A DNA stretch of 64,000 nt from Neorhizobium lilium (GCF_004053875.1 NZ_SBIP01000002.1:868001-932000); one strand, 5' to 3'; shown: positions 1-7,707, counted from the first letter of the stretch. Notes: generated from the letters alone by a model not told the origin. Translations and numbers: made by a program.

Positions 1-160
1 CTTTATGTCTGATCCGTGCAGAAGCCTCAAGCGCTGAAGAAGTTCCTCGAAACCTTCCGCGAACAAGAGTGAAGCAACCGGCATCTCGCCGCGGTCATTG
101 CGTCGCCTATGTTTGTATTCGACACTATCAGGATCAGGCAAGCCAGCTGAGGAGTACAGA

Positions 161-373
161 ATGAATATAGACCAATATATCGAGATCTATCACCGTACCG
201 ATGTGGACGGGTTGAACGACGCTGTCGGAACATTAGAGGGAGAGCATCACACAGAGGTGCTGAAGTCGCTGGAAGCGCGTGGGTTCGACATCATGTGGCG
301 CAGTGAAGGCGGTAAGGGAACGGCAGGCGTCGTCGTCCGCGGCCCAGACGAGAAGCTCGGCTTTTCCCATTAG
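161..373 (+). CDS. Small hypothetical protein (70 aa)
   Basis: The ATG at 161 follows a GAGGAG ribosome binding site at 149-154 with a 6-base spacer, which argues that this short frame is translated. The product is acidic in its first half and glycine-rich near the end (GGKGTAGVVVRG), with no signal peptide, membrane segment or cysteine. I recognise no family. It stands alone, about 70 bases ahead of the DUF2161 gene on the same strand. Its stop codon overlaps a TAGGACCAATCGAC string that also begins the repeat-like element at 13661. Unknown function. Confidence 0.55.
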   Translation: MNIDQYIEIYHRTDVDGLNDAVGTLEGEHHTEVLKSLEARGFDIMWRSEGGKGTAGVVVRGPDEKLGFSH

Positions 374-443
374 GACCAATCGACGGTCGCCTCCACGTCG
401 CCATTGATGCTATTCCAAGGCGCTGATTCGATCTTAGGCGCCC

Positions 444-1094
444 ATGGAAACCTCGCTTTACCTGCCCGTCAAAGCCTTCCTCGAAAAGGCCGGCTATACC
501 GTCAAGGGCGAAATCGGCGGCTGCGACGTCGTCGGCCTGAGCGAAGGCGATCCGCCGCTTGTCGTGGTTTGCGAACTCAAGCTCACCTTCAACCTCGAAC
601 TCATCCTGCAGGCCGTCGATCGTGCCTCTGTTTCCGATGAGGTCTGGATCGCGGCGCGCATCTCGGCCAAAGGCAAGGGCCGCGAGGCCGACAAGCGCTA
701 CCGCGATCTCTGCCGACGGCTGGGGATCGGCATGCTCGGAATTTCGGACAAAGGGGAGGTTCAGGTGCTCGTCAGTTCGGCAGCACTTATACCGCGCAAC
801 AACCCCAAGCGGAGAACCCGCCTTGTCAACGAACACTCCAGGCGCCGCGGAGACCCAGCATTGGGGGGCTCCACAAAAGTGCCGATCATGACCGCATACA
901 GGCAGCAGGCGCTGGCTTGCGCCGCCGCGCTCGCAAGCGGGCCGCTGCGGCCTCGCGATCTCAAACAGGCCTCCGCGACGGCGGGCCGGATAATGCTCGC
1001 CAATCACTATGGCTGGTTCGAAAGGATCGACAAGGGCCTCTATGGCCTGACTCCGGCTGGCCATGAAGCCATCAACCGTTGGAATGCCGGTTAA
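444..1094 (+). CDS. DUF2161 family PD-(D/E)XK nuclease-like protein
   Basis: The 216-residue product matches the DUF2161 family as I know it. Residues 1-60 hold a PD-(D/E)XK-like core: an acidic residue in VKGEIGGCDVVG, then a beta strand ending in the VVVCELK signature. This fold is typical of restriction-type nucleases, but no substrate is known for this family. The C-terminal part (LKQASATAGRIMLANHYGWFERI) looks like a winged-helix DNA-binding segment. The start has only a weak AGG upstream. It stands alone, so context gives no function. The family call is fairly sure; actual nuclease activity is inference. Confidence 0.75.
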   Translation: METSLYLPVKAFLEKAGYTVKGEIGGCDVVGLSEGDPPLVVVCELKLTFNLELILQAVDRASVSDEVWIAARISAKGKGREADKRYRDLCRRLGIGMLGISDKGEVQVLVSSAALIPRNNPKRRTRLVNEHSRRRGDPALGGSTKVPIMTAYRQQALACAAALASGPLRPRDLKQASATAGRIMLANHYGWFERIDKGLYGLTPAGHEAINRWNAG

Positions 1095-1149
1095 AATTCG
1101 CGTGAGCCGTCCCGCCATATCCGACTTCCCTGTGCGAAACCGGCACGAA

Positions 1150-1165
1150 TTAACCCGTCGTTAAC
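1150..1165 (+). promoter_or_regulatory. Candidate CtrA box
   Basis: TTAA (1150-1153), a 7-base spacer and TTAAC (1161-1165) match the full CtrA consensus TTAA-N7-TTAAC. It lies 47 bases ahead of the ATG at 1213, a spacing that suits a CtrA-activated promoter. CtrA is the alphaproteobacterial cell-cycle response regulator. Binding is inferred from the motif only. Confidence 0.5.
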
Positions 1166-1212
1166 CCGTAACGGACATCGTCTATTCATATTCAAGGCCG
1201 TTGGAGTTTGTA

Positions 1213-1338
1213 ATGCGTGTCAGTGGCGCCGTCGTTCTATTGGTCATTCCCATCATGGCAATCCTCCTGTTCGGCGCATCCCTCGCCTGGGACCGGCTGG
1301 AAGTGATCGATCCCGTCCTGACAGGGGCTATCCGGTAG
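1213..1338 (+). CDS. Small single-pass membrane protein (41 aa)
   Basis: The ATG at 1213 is preceded by TTGGAG with a 6-base spacer. The peptide has one hydrophobic helix at about residues 6-25 (VVLLVIPIMAILLFGASLAW) followed by a short charged tail (DRLEVIDPVLTGAIR). That is the pattern of a small inner-membrane protein with its tail outside the bilayer. A consensus CtrA box lies just upstream, which suggests cell-cycle-linked expression. No family is recognised. A second small membrane protein follows at 1416 on the same strand. Confidence 0.55.
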   Translation: MRVSGAVVLLVIPIMAILLFGASLAWDRLEVIDPVLTGAIR

Positions 1339-1415
1339 CCAGCGTCTGACACACTCCAAGGAACACCTCGTCATCGCCTTCGTTAGGAGAGAAACCAAGC
1401 GAAGGAATTGACCCG

Positions 1416-1604
1416 ATGACCTATATGCCGATGATCGCGCTTGCAGCTGTATTGATTTCCGGCATCGGCTTCACTGGCTGGTGGATCCTCAACCACTGGA
1501 AAGCCAGCAAAGCCCCAACCGGCCAAGTTCCGCCGGAAGTGCCCACCCGCCGATGGCTGCGCCGCGAGGCGAAGAACGCCCGCGATGCCAAACGCCGGGT
1601 GTAA
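1416..1604 (+). CDS. Small membrane protein (62 aa)
   Basis: The product has an N-terminal hydrophobic helix at about residues 4-26 (MIALAAVLISGIGFTGWWIL), a proline-rich linker, and a strongly basic C-terminus (RRWLRREAKNARDAKRRV). This implies a single membrane anchor with a positively charged cytoplasmic tail. A GAAGGAA ribosome binding site lies upstream of the ATG. Function is unknown. It may be transcribed with the 41-residue membrane protein before it, as both lie downstream of the same CtrA box. Confidence 0.6.
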   Translation: MTYMPMIALAAVLISGIGFTGWWILNHWKASKAPTGQVPPEVPTRRWLRREAKNARDAKRRV

Positions 1605-1642
1605 CAGCCATCTTGGTGACGTGCTGCTTCGATAGTTTAAGG

Positions 1643-1657
1643 AAAATGGTAGCGGGA
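1643..1657 (+). repeat. att-like duplicate of the tRNA-Met 3' end
   Basis: AAAATGGTAGCGGGA here is identical to 2899-2913, which covers the 3'-terminal 11 bases (with CCA) of the tRNA-Met gene plus four bases beyond it. The two copies are in the same orientation and bracket about 1.25 kb containing the DUF1796 gene. This is the arrangement left when an element integrates at a tRNA 3' end: the intact tRNA on one side and a short 3' fragment on the other. No integrase remains, so an old or deleted element is inferred. Confidence 0.5.
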
Positions 1658-1760
1658 AACCGTGTTAGTTCGTCCCCCGAAGGGCAGCTTTACGGCCAGG
1701 CTGTTAAAGCGTGTCGCGATCTTTCAGAGTAAGCTTTAACGCTTAAGCCTTTGTTTTTTC

Positions 1761-1805
1761 GCATGTCGTTGACGCAAAACCGATGCACACTTTTGCGCGA
1801 CATGC
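1761..1805. repeat. 45-base intergenic palindrome (rhizobial type)
   Basis: The arms GCATGTCG/CGACATGC and CGCAAAA/TTTTGCG pair around an 11-base centre (CCGATGCACAC), with four unpaired bases (TTGA) in the left arm. From memory, very similar palindromes are scattered between genes in Rhizobium and Agrobacterium genomes. It may act as a transcript-end structure or a small mobile repeat. No second copy was noticed in this window. Confidence 0.6.
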
Positions 1806-2035
1806 TGTAGTGACTGAGTAAATCAACAGGCGACGTCCGCCTCGCGGATTGAGCTACAACAACTCAGACGGCCCCAGGATCGCGCCATTCGTCGGCCGGG
1901 GAGTTGCTCAAACAGATAGAGCCAGCTTTTTCGCCGGGGCCTGAGGTGGCGCCCATAGGGGGCAATTTGATGCTGAAAGTCTTATGACGAGTGCTTAGGT
2001 GCTGCCCGATGTCCGAGAAGTGCCCGCTTATCGTC

Positions 2036-2740
2036 CTACGCGACGTTCAGTGCCCTCTGGTAGGATAAAACAGAATCCATACCCCACTGAGAAAACGCTT
2101 GGCCAAAGGCATCACTCCATTGGGTAGTATCACCCTCCCATGTCGCATTTAACCCGACCGGCAAAGGGCGTGAGAAAATATCCCGGTGGAGTTTGCTTGA
2201 ATCGATCGAAATTTTCACGAAAGGGTCGGCCCAAACGAAAAGCAGTTTCACACGGTTTTGAGGAAAAAGAGCTTTAAGCGAATGCAACAGTTCGTTTACA
2301 TCTTCTTCCGTGCACTTTCCAAAGTCATCCATATATGGCCATGCCCGGCACTCTTGGGCCAATCCGCCGTAGCGAACAAAAAGGATATCCGATCCTTGTT
2401 TTTCGTTGATGGTGGAGACCATCTTCCTGTGCTTATAAATTAGCTTTGAGCGACAATTCTCCATCGCACCAGGAGTTAAGACGGGTACGTTGTCGCTGTC
2501 TCTTTCGAATTCATGTGGGTAGAGGACGCCATATGACCGGCATCGCATGGAGTTAGCAGCGATATCAAGATCAGCCTCAAGTCCGAAATGATCACCGTCC
2601 GAGGCCATGATTTCGTGGACCGCGTTCCAAGGCGTCACCAACCAATCGAAACTGCTTTTCAAAAGAGGCAACCCGCATGCACGAACCTGCATGGCGACCT
2701 GACACCAGCCTCCCAAACTAACGACATGATCGAACCGCAA
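2036..2740 (-). CDS. DUF1796 family putative papain-like cysteine peptidase
   Basis: The 234-residue product opens with VVSLGGWCQVAMQVRACGLP followed by SSFDWLVTP, the hallmark of DUF1796, in which the cysteine of the GxC segment is proposed as the nucleophile of a papain-like fold. A later conserved patch (DILFVRYGG) also fits the family. No signal peptide is present. The gene is visibly richer in A/T than its neighbours and lies between the tRNA-Met gene and the duplicate of its 3' end, which suggests horizontal acquisition. Family members often occur in islands and near surface-polysaccharide genes, but nothing here identifies a substrate. Confidence 0.75.
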   Translation of the reverse strand: MRFDHVVSLGGWCQVAMQVRACGLPLLKSSFDWLVTPWNAVHEIMASDGDHFGLEADLDIAANSMRCRSYGVLYPHEFERDSDNVPVLTPGAMENCRSKLIYKHRKMVSTINEKQGSDILFVRYGGLAQECRAWPYMDDFGKCTEEDVNELLHSLKALFPQNRVKLLFVWADPFVKISIDSSKLHRDIFSRPLPVGLNATWEGDTTQWSDAFGQAFSQWGMDSVLSYQRALNVA

Positions 2741-2902
2741 AGCTCACTCTCCCTACAAAGAGTTGTATGCCTCTTTATAGACATGCCACTCCCCTCTCAC
2801 AACTGCCGCGAAGTGATCGGACGTGATAACCTATTATCGCCTCATTAACGCGCGGCGGGCCATGCCATGCTAAGCTTCTGATGTTATTTTAGCTTTGAAA
2901 AA

Positions 2903-2979
2903 TGGTAGCGGGAGAGGGACTCGAACCCCCGACACGCGGATTATGATTCCGCTGCTCTAACCACCTGAGCTACCCCGCC
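2903..2979 (-). tRNA. tRNA-Met (CAT), elongator
   Basis: Read on the minus strand, the 77 bases fold as a cloverleaf: acceptor strand GGCGGGG pairs with TCCCGCT (a G-T pair at position 1), with D arm GCTC...GAGC, anticodon stem GCGGA/TCCGC around ATCATAA (anticodon CAT) and T arm GGGGGTTCGAGTCCCT. The CCA is encoded (2903-2905). The G1-T72 pair and the D-arm sequence fit elongator Met rather than initiator Met, which has a 1-72 mismatch. The tRNA-Ile2 with CAT has a different acceptor stem as I recall it, so Met is preferred. The 3' end is duplicated at 1643. Confidence 0.93.
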
Positions 2980-3112
2980 ACAGGAACCCCAACACTCGAT
3001 AACCGTGCGGGTCCGTTTGGATGTGCGGCTTATAAATGCCGTGTCACCGAAGTGTCAAGCAGATGATGGGAGAAAAACAGGCCGCCCTCAGCCTGCCCTC
3101 CCCGTTTGCCGA

Positions 3113-4309
3113 TCAGGCCGCGACGGGCGTCGAAAGAAGCACCTTCAGTGAGGCTTCCGCTTCGGCGGCGCGCTCCGAGCGCAGGATGAAGCCGCCGCCA
3201 TAGACCCGCTCATCGGACCCCTCGCCCGAATAAAGCACACAGGCCTGGCCCGGTGCCACGCCGGCTTCGCCCATGGACAAATCCACATAGATGCCGCTTT
3301 CGTCGCTGTGGAGCGTGGCAGGCGTTGGCGGGCGCGTAGAGCGCACTTTCGCAAAGCAGGTAAAGCCGCCGGCCGCATCCGCTTCGAGAGCAGCATCGCC
3401 CAGCCAGTTCATATCGCGCAGATAGACCCGGTGCGTGTCCAGCGCTTCCTTCGGCCCGACGATGACGCGGCGCGAGCGGGCATCGAGAAAGATGACATAG
3501 AGCGGCTCGCCGGTTGCCACGCCCAAACCCTTGCGCTGGCCGATCGTGTAGTGAACGATCCCCTCATGCCGGCCAAGCACGCGCCCGTCCAGGTGGATGA
3601 TCTCGCCCGCAAGCGCTGCGTTGGGCTTCACCTTGCTGATGATGTCGGCATACTTGCCGGCAGGCACGAAGCATATGTCCTGGCTGTCGGCCTTCTTGGC
3701 GACGATCAGGCCCATGTCTTCGGCAAGCGCGCGCACCTCGGCCTTGGACATTCCGCCAAGCGGGAAGCGCAGGTAGTCGATCTGCTCCTGCGTGGTGGCA
3801 AACAGGAACCAGCTCTGGTCGCGGTCGGCATCGACCGGCCGGAAGAGCGCCCGGCGGCTTAGATTGTCTGCCGAGGGATTGGGGGCCGAACGGATATAGT
3901 GGCCGGTCGCCAGCGCATCGGCGCCCAGTTCCTTGGCGGTCGTCAGGAGATCGGCGAATTTGACGGTCTGGTTGCAGGCGACGCAGGGCACCGGCGTCTC
4001 GCCCATGGCGTAGGCTTCAGCAAACGGGTTGATCACCGTTTCGCGGAACCGCCGCTCGTAGTCGAGCACGTAATGCGGGATGCCAAGCGTCTCGCAGACG
4101 CGGCGCGCATCGTCGATATCCTGGCCGGCGCAGCAGGAACCGGCGCGGTGGACGGCAGCGCCATGGTCGTAGAGTTGCAGGGTGATGCCCAGCACGTCAT
4201 AGCCCTGGCGTTTGAGCAGGCCTGCGACGACGGAGGAATCGACGCCGCCCGACATGGCAACGACAACGCGTGTCTCTTCCGGCCTCTTGTCAAAATCCAG
4301 GCTGTTCAC
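3113..4309 (-). CDS. mnmA: tRNA-uridine 2-sulfurtransferase MnmA
   Basis: MnmA installs the 2-thio group at the wobble uridine (U34) of tRNA Lys, Glu and Gln using ATP and persulfide sulfur. The N-terminal adenylation domain carries the PP-loop SGGVDSS at about residues 20-26; the catalytic cysteine pair is visible in [11 protein letters not shown] and [13 protein letters not shown]. The C-terminal beta-barrel includes GQRKGLGV. The GTG at 4309 (protein [14 protein letters not shown]..., 398 aa) is preferred over the TTG at 4333 because AGAGAG lies just upstream and related proteins start there. It is a single gene with no partner nearby. Confidence 0.95.
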   Translation of the reverse strand: MNSLDFDKRPEETRVVVAMSGGVDSSVVAGLLKRQGYDVLGITLQLYDHGAAVHRAGSCCAGQDIDDARRVCETLGIPHYVLDYERRFRETVINPFAEAYAMGETPVPCVACNQTVKFADLLTTAKELGADALATGHYIRSAPNPSADNLSRRALFRPVDADRDQSWFLFATTQEQIDYLRFPLGGMSKAEVRALAEDMGLIVAKKADSQDICFVPAGKYADIISKVKPNAALAGEIIHLDGRVLGRHEGIVHYTIGQRKGLGVATGEPLYVIFLDARSRRVIVGPKEALDTHRVYLRDMNWLGDAALEADAAGGFTCFAKVRSTRPPTPATLHSDESGIYVDLSMGEAGVAPGQACVLYSGEGSDERVYGGGFILRSERAAEAEASLKVLLSTPVAA

Positions 4310-4477
4310 GGAACTCTCTTTCGCTCGTCGCAATACCGGCGCTTGGCAGCCGGTTCATGAGCCGGGGCGGGATCGGCCGCCGACCGGGCATTTCATGACG
4401 ATATAGAAAGGATTGGGCGAAGACGCAAGAAGCAGGACCGCTAAGCTCAGATCAGTGGTCGAATGCCGCGCGGAGCG

Positions 4478-4582
4478 TCAGCGATGCGCGCCTCTGTTCA
4501 TGTCATGCACGACCCATTTGAAGAACCGGTAGATCACGAAGAAAAAGACGATGAGTGGCAATAGAGCTTGGACCGTGTCCAT
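4478..4582 (-). CDS. Very small membrane peptide (34 aa)
   Basis: This frame starts at the ATG complementary to 4580-4582, with CGGA about 8 bases upstream, and ends at TGA (4478-4480). The peptide begins MDTVQALLPLIVFFFVIYRF and ends in KWVVHDMNRGAHR: one hydrophobic helix at residues 5-18 flanked by a basic tail. It resembles other tiny single-helix proteins of rhizobia. It lies between mscS-like and mnmA genes, all on the minus strand. Translation is not proven, but codon use and hydrophobicity pattern support it. Confidence 0.45.
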   Translation of the reverse strand: MDTVQALLPLIVFFFVIYRFFKWVVHDMNRGAHR

Positions 4583-4693
4583 TTCGAATTCCGTGTAGCC
4601 TCCCGAATCCGGGATAGCGCGATTCACTGTTCACTACAATATTGCATTCGAATTAACTAAAAAGCTTATAACGGGATTCACCATGTGCAGGAT

Positions 4694-5815
4694 CTACGCC
4701 TGCAACGAAGAATGACGAAGCATCTCTGTTGCCATGGCGCCGTTCGGATCGGCCGCGCCTTCGGTCCGCACCCGCGGCAGGCCATGCCGATATTCCCTCT
4801 GGATGAACTCGATCAGCTTTTCGCGGATCTCGCAGCGCAGATCGAACACCTTGGGCGCATTGTTGGCCGATGCGAGAATGCGCACCTCCATCGTCGTCTC
4901 CCGGAAGTCCGTCACCTGCACCGCCACCACCCGCTTGTCCCATAAGGTCGAACCGGCAACGATCTCCTCGACCTTGCGGCGGATCGCTTCCACGGGAACG
5001 GAATAATCGAGATAGATCATCACCGTGCCGATCAGCGCCGCTCCCTCGCGAGTCCAGTTCTGGAAAGGTTGCTCGATGAAATAGCTGAGCGGAAGGATCA
5101 TGCGCCGCCAGTCCCAAAGCTTCACCACGACATAGGTCGAGGTGATCTCTTCGACATTGCCCCACTCCCCTTCCACGATCAGCGCATCGTCGATACGGAT
5201 CGGCTGGGTGATAGCGAGCTGAATGCCGGCAAACACGTTCTTCAGCACTGGCTGCAAGGCAAGGCCAAGCACGATGCCGGCAACGCCCGCGGACGCCAGC
5301 AGGCTGACACCATATTGCTGGACTGCGGGGAAGGTCAGCAGCATCATGGCGATCGTCACGCCGATGATCAGCACCTGCGCGATGCGCTCCAAGATCCGCG
5401 ATTGGGTGACATGGGTGCGGGCGAGAAGATTGTCTTCCGCATCGAGCTTGAAGCGCCGCAGATAGACCGTCATCCAGATGTGCAGCGCGGTGCGAGCGGT
5501 CCAGCCTACCACCAGGACGAAGCCCAGGAACAGGACGTGCCGGATGATGCTGGCCTGGTCGGACGTCAACGGCGCCACGGTGGCACCGAGCGACAGCGTC
5601 CAAGTAAGGATAGCCAGGCGAAGCGGACGACGGCCCCTTGACACCAGCGACCGCCAGAACAGATCCCGCTTCTCCACCACCCGGCTGAAGAAGCGGAAGG
5701 CTATGCGGTGGATCATCAAGCCAATGAAAAACGCCGCGGCCAATACGCCAAAGCTCACTAGCCAGGCCGGAAGCCAGGCCGTTTCGTTGCGAAACTCATC
5801 GATCAAATGTCTCAT
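4694..5815 (-). CDS. MscS-family mechanosensitive ion channel
   Basis: The 373-residue protein has an N-terminal helix at about 15-37, further helices near 67-125 and 143-163, and the pore-lining MscS helix rich in Gly/Ala (SLLASAGVAGIVLGLALQPV). It is followed by the MscS beta domain (ITQPIRIDDALIVEGEWGNVEEIT) and an alpha/beta cytoplasmic end. Such channels open under membrane tension and release solutes during hypo-osmotic shock. It is longer than MscS of E. coli (286 aa) but shorter than the MscK type. The last 25 residues are low-complexity. It is a monocistronic gene as far as spacing shows. Confidence 0.9.
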   Translation of the reverse strand: MRHLIDEFRNETAWLPAWLVSFGVLAAAFFIGLMIHRIAFRFFSRVVEKRDLFWRSLVSRGRRPLRLAILTWTLSLGATVAPLTSDQASIIRHVLFLGFVLVVGWTARTALHIWMTVYLRRFKLDAEDNLLARTHVTQSRILERIAQVLIIGVTIAMMLLTFPAVQQYGVSLLASAGVAGIVLGLALQPVLKNVFAGIQLAITQPIRIDDALIVEGEWGNVEEITSTYVVVKLWDWRRMILPLSYFIEQPFQNWTREGAALIGTVMIYLDYSVPVEAIRRKVEEIVAGSTLWDKRVVAVQVTDFRETTMEVRILASANNAPKVFDLRCEIREKLIEFIQREYRHGLPRVRTEGAADPNGAMATEMLRHSSLQA

Positions 5816-5910
5816 GCTCCCTCAGTTAGGGTGCAGTGCAGCATGTTAAACCCGGCCGCAAAAAATTCATGATCTGGGCGTCTTCATGGCAACCCAACAA
5901 GGACGATGCG

Positions 5911-6336
5911 ATGACGGCGGATGAATTCAGGCTGGTGCGCTTCCTGGACGCTCAGGCGCCGGTCTACGAGGAGGTGCTGCGCGAGCTGCGGAATGGCCGA
6001 AAGCGAACCCATTGGATGTGGTACATCTTCCCACAAGTGGCCGGGCTCGGCTTTTCCATCATGGCGGAGCGTTTCGCAATCGGCTCGCGCAAGGAAGCTG
6101 AAGCCTATCTCACCCACCCGATACTGGGCATTCGCCTGACGGAATCCACTGAGGCTATGCTCGGCCACGAAGGCTTGTCGGCGCATGCCATCCTTGGCTC
6201 GCCGGACGACCTGAAGTTCAAGAGTTCCATGACTTTATTCGAGGCTGTCAGCAAAAAGGGCTCGCCTTTCGAGCGAGCCCTTGAGCAATATTATGGCGGA
6301 GAGCGCGACGAGCGCACTCTTGCGCTTCTACGTTAA
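5911..6336 (+). CDS. DUF1810 domain-containing protein
   Basis: The 141-residue protein matches the DUF1810 family: RFLDAQAPVYEEVLRELRNGRKRTHWMWYIFPQ near the N-terminus and the SPDDLKFKSSMTLF segment near the end. The ATG at 5911 follows AAGGA with a 7-base spacer, so it is preferred over upstream in-frame codons. The family is a small helical cytosolic protein of unknown biochemical role. It converges with the Tim44-like gene, and its last codon and stop lie inside the first copy of the 45-base tandem duplication. Confidence 0.85.
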   Translation: MTADEFRLVRFLDAQAPVYEEVLRELRNGRKRTHWMWYIFPQVAGLGFSIMAERFAIGSRKEAEAYLTHPILGIRLTESTEAMLGHEGLSAHAILGSPDDLKFKSSMTLFEAVSKKGSPFERALEQYYGGERDERTLALLR

Positions 6337-6420
6337 CCTGTCACGCGGCCGACTGGATGGCCGAGACCTTCCAGTCGTTAACCTGTCACGCGGCCGACTG
6401 GATGGCCGAGACCTTCCAGT
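6331..6420. repeat. Perfect 45-base tandem duplication
   Basis: Bases 6331-6375 and 6376-6420 are identical, each starting CGTTAACCTGTCACGCGGCC. On the minus strand the unit encodes the last 11 codons (DWKVSAIQSAA) and the stop of the Tim44-like gene. The inner copy supplies the real gene end and the outer copy is an untranslated echo. Because 45 is a multiple of three, the duplication does not change the reading frame. It fills the gap between two convergent genes and looks recent. Confidence 0.95.
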
Positions 6421-7435
6421 CATTGGCGGGCTTGCGAACGAAGGTCCATACTTCCACCGTTTCGCTCGGCTGGTTCGGGTCGCCATTGGCCACCTTGCCG
6501 CTGTCCCGCTCCTTCATGTAATCCACGCTCGAGTAGCGCATGGCGACGGTCGCATAGTCCTGACCGTTTTCGCGCCAGGCTTCCGAGAGGTCGCCCTGAA
6601 GCAGCTTGACGTCCTTGACCTCGTTCTTCACGCCATTTGTGGCGTTTTCGCCGAGTTCTTCGGCAAGATAGGACATGGCCTCCGGCGTCGTCAGCATGCG
6701 AAGCTTCGAATAGTCTTCCGCCGCATAGGCCGACTGCACATCTTGCAACATTTTCTCAAACTGGTCGAAGTCACGGCTGGTGATGCCGATTTCGTCGGTC
6801 TGAGGTCCTGCCTGACGCGGGGCAGCGGCCTGAGGGTTGGCGCTCCCGCCGCCCAGACCGAAGCCGCCGATCTTGGGGATCTGGAAGCCACCCTGGTTCT
6901 GGTGCGGCGCGTTATAGGCATTGCGCTGCTGGTCGGCATTGTCGGCGCCGTAGCGCCCTGTCGGACCTGCCGCCTGCTGCTGGCGCCGGCCGAAGAAGCG
7001 GAAGGCAAGCATAGCAAGGCCTGCGATCAACGCGATCTGGAAGATCATGCCCAGCATGCCGGCCATACCGCCAAACCCGCCGCCCATCATCATGCCGAAC
7101 AGGCCGCCCAGGAACAGACCGCCGAGAAGACCGCCGGCGAGACCACCGAACAGGCCGCGTCGCGGCTGCTGTGCTGCCTGCTGACCGAAGCCCGGCTGCG
7201 GCGTCGTGGCGTTCTGGGGCGTGTTAGGCGTCATCGAGCGCTGAATGCCTGTCGCGGCGCCGGGTGCGGTGTTCGTCGCAGCGGGCGGCGAATAGGTGCG
7301 CGTGCCGCGGCTGCCGAAGCTGCTGGACCCGCCTGCGCGGCGTGCCTCTGCCATATCCACGGCGGTCAGGGAAACAGCCATGCCGATCGTCAGGACCGCA
7401 AACAGTTTCTGAAAACGCCGAAGCTTGGATAACAT
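6386..7435 (-). CDS. Tim44-like domain, glycine-rich membrane protein
   Basis: The ATG at 7435 has a strong AGGAGAAG site upstream. The 349-residue product starts with a signal-like segment (LFAVLTIGMAVSLTAVDMAEA), continues with a Ser/Thr/Pro/Gln linker, a glycine/methionine-rich hydrophobic stretch (about residues 86-145), and a C-terminal Tim44-like domain from about residue 215 (ITSRDFDQFEKMLQDVQSAY to the end). In mitochondria this domain helps bind the import motor to the membrane; bacterial members are membrane-anchored proteins of uncertain role. Its final 11 codons and stop are duplicated in tandem beyond the gene end. Confidence 0.85.
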   Translation of the reverse strand: MLSKLRRFQKLFAVLTIGMAVSLTAVDMAEARRAGGSSSFGSRGTRTYSPPAATNTAPGAATGIQRSMTPNTPQNATTPQPGFGQQAAQQPRRGLFGGLAGGLLGGLFLGGLFGMMMGGGFGGMAGMLGMIFQIALIAGLAMLAFRFFGRRQQQAAGPTGRYGADNADQQRNAYNAPHQNQGGFQIPKIGGFGLGGGSANPQAAAPRQAGPQTDEIGITSRDFDQFEKMLQDVQSAYAAEDYSKLRMLTTPEAMSYLAEELGENATNGVKNEVKDVKLLQGDLSEAWRENGQDYATVAMRYSSVDYMKERDSGKVANGDPNQPSETVEVWTFVRKPANDWKVSAIQSAA

Positions 7436-7610
7436 GATCTTCTCCTCTTGGCCGCGCTTTCGCGGTCCCATCGTATATAGAAAGGGAAGCTCCCGAATTT
7501 TAGGGGTACGTCACCATTTCCCGCAAAAGTAGATATCGAACCAGAAAAGCAGGAGCAAGTTCCGCCGTTGCAACCTACGGAAAAGTGACCAGCCATTGAA
7601 CGGAAGGCCA

Positions 7611-7648
7611 AAAAGCAAAAAGGCCCGGCGCAAATCGCACCGAGCCTT
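7611..7648 (-). terminator. Rho-independent terminator of serA
   Basis: On the minus strand AAGGCTCGG pairs with CCGGGCCTT (one mismatch) around an 11-base loop, followed by TTTTTGCTTTTT. It lies 60 bases after the serA stop and faces the correct way. Confidence 0.8.
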
Positions 7649-7707
7649 CCGCATTCCTTGGGAGGAAATTTTTTATGCCCGCCTGATCAAGGCCGGGCTC
7701 GCCAGCC

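Larger units (their letters stand above)
1605..2035. other. Gene-poor stretch with an att-like repeat and a palindrome
   Basis: No convincing gene is seen in these 431 bases. They contain a short copy of the tRNA-Met 3' end (1643-1657) and a 45-base imperfect palindrome (1761-1805). The rest looks like decayed sequence, with only short frames broken by stops. Confidence 0.5.

Noticed and set aside
1..72. C-terminal fragment ending KKFLETFREQE at the left edge
   Set aside because: An in-frame stop at 10-12 leaves fewer than 20 codons, too little to call a gene. It may be the decayed end of a gene outside the window.
1895..1950. tRNA-like stretch with GCTC...GAGC
   Set aside because: A D-arm-like pair is present, but no anticodon stem or T arm can be formed.
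6281..7432. Plus-strand frame with a repeated peptide
   Set aside because: The peptide repeat only reflects the 45-bp DNA duplication; the minus strand encodes the real Tim44-like protein.
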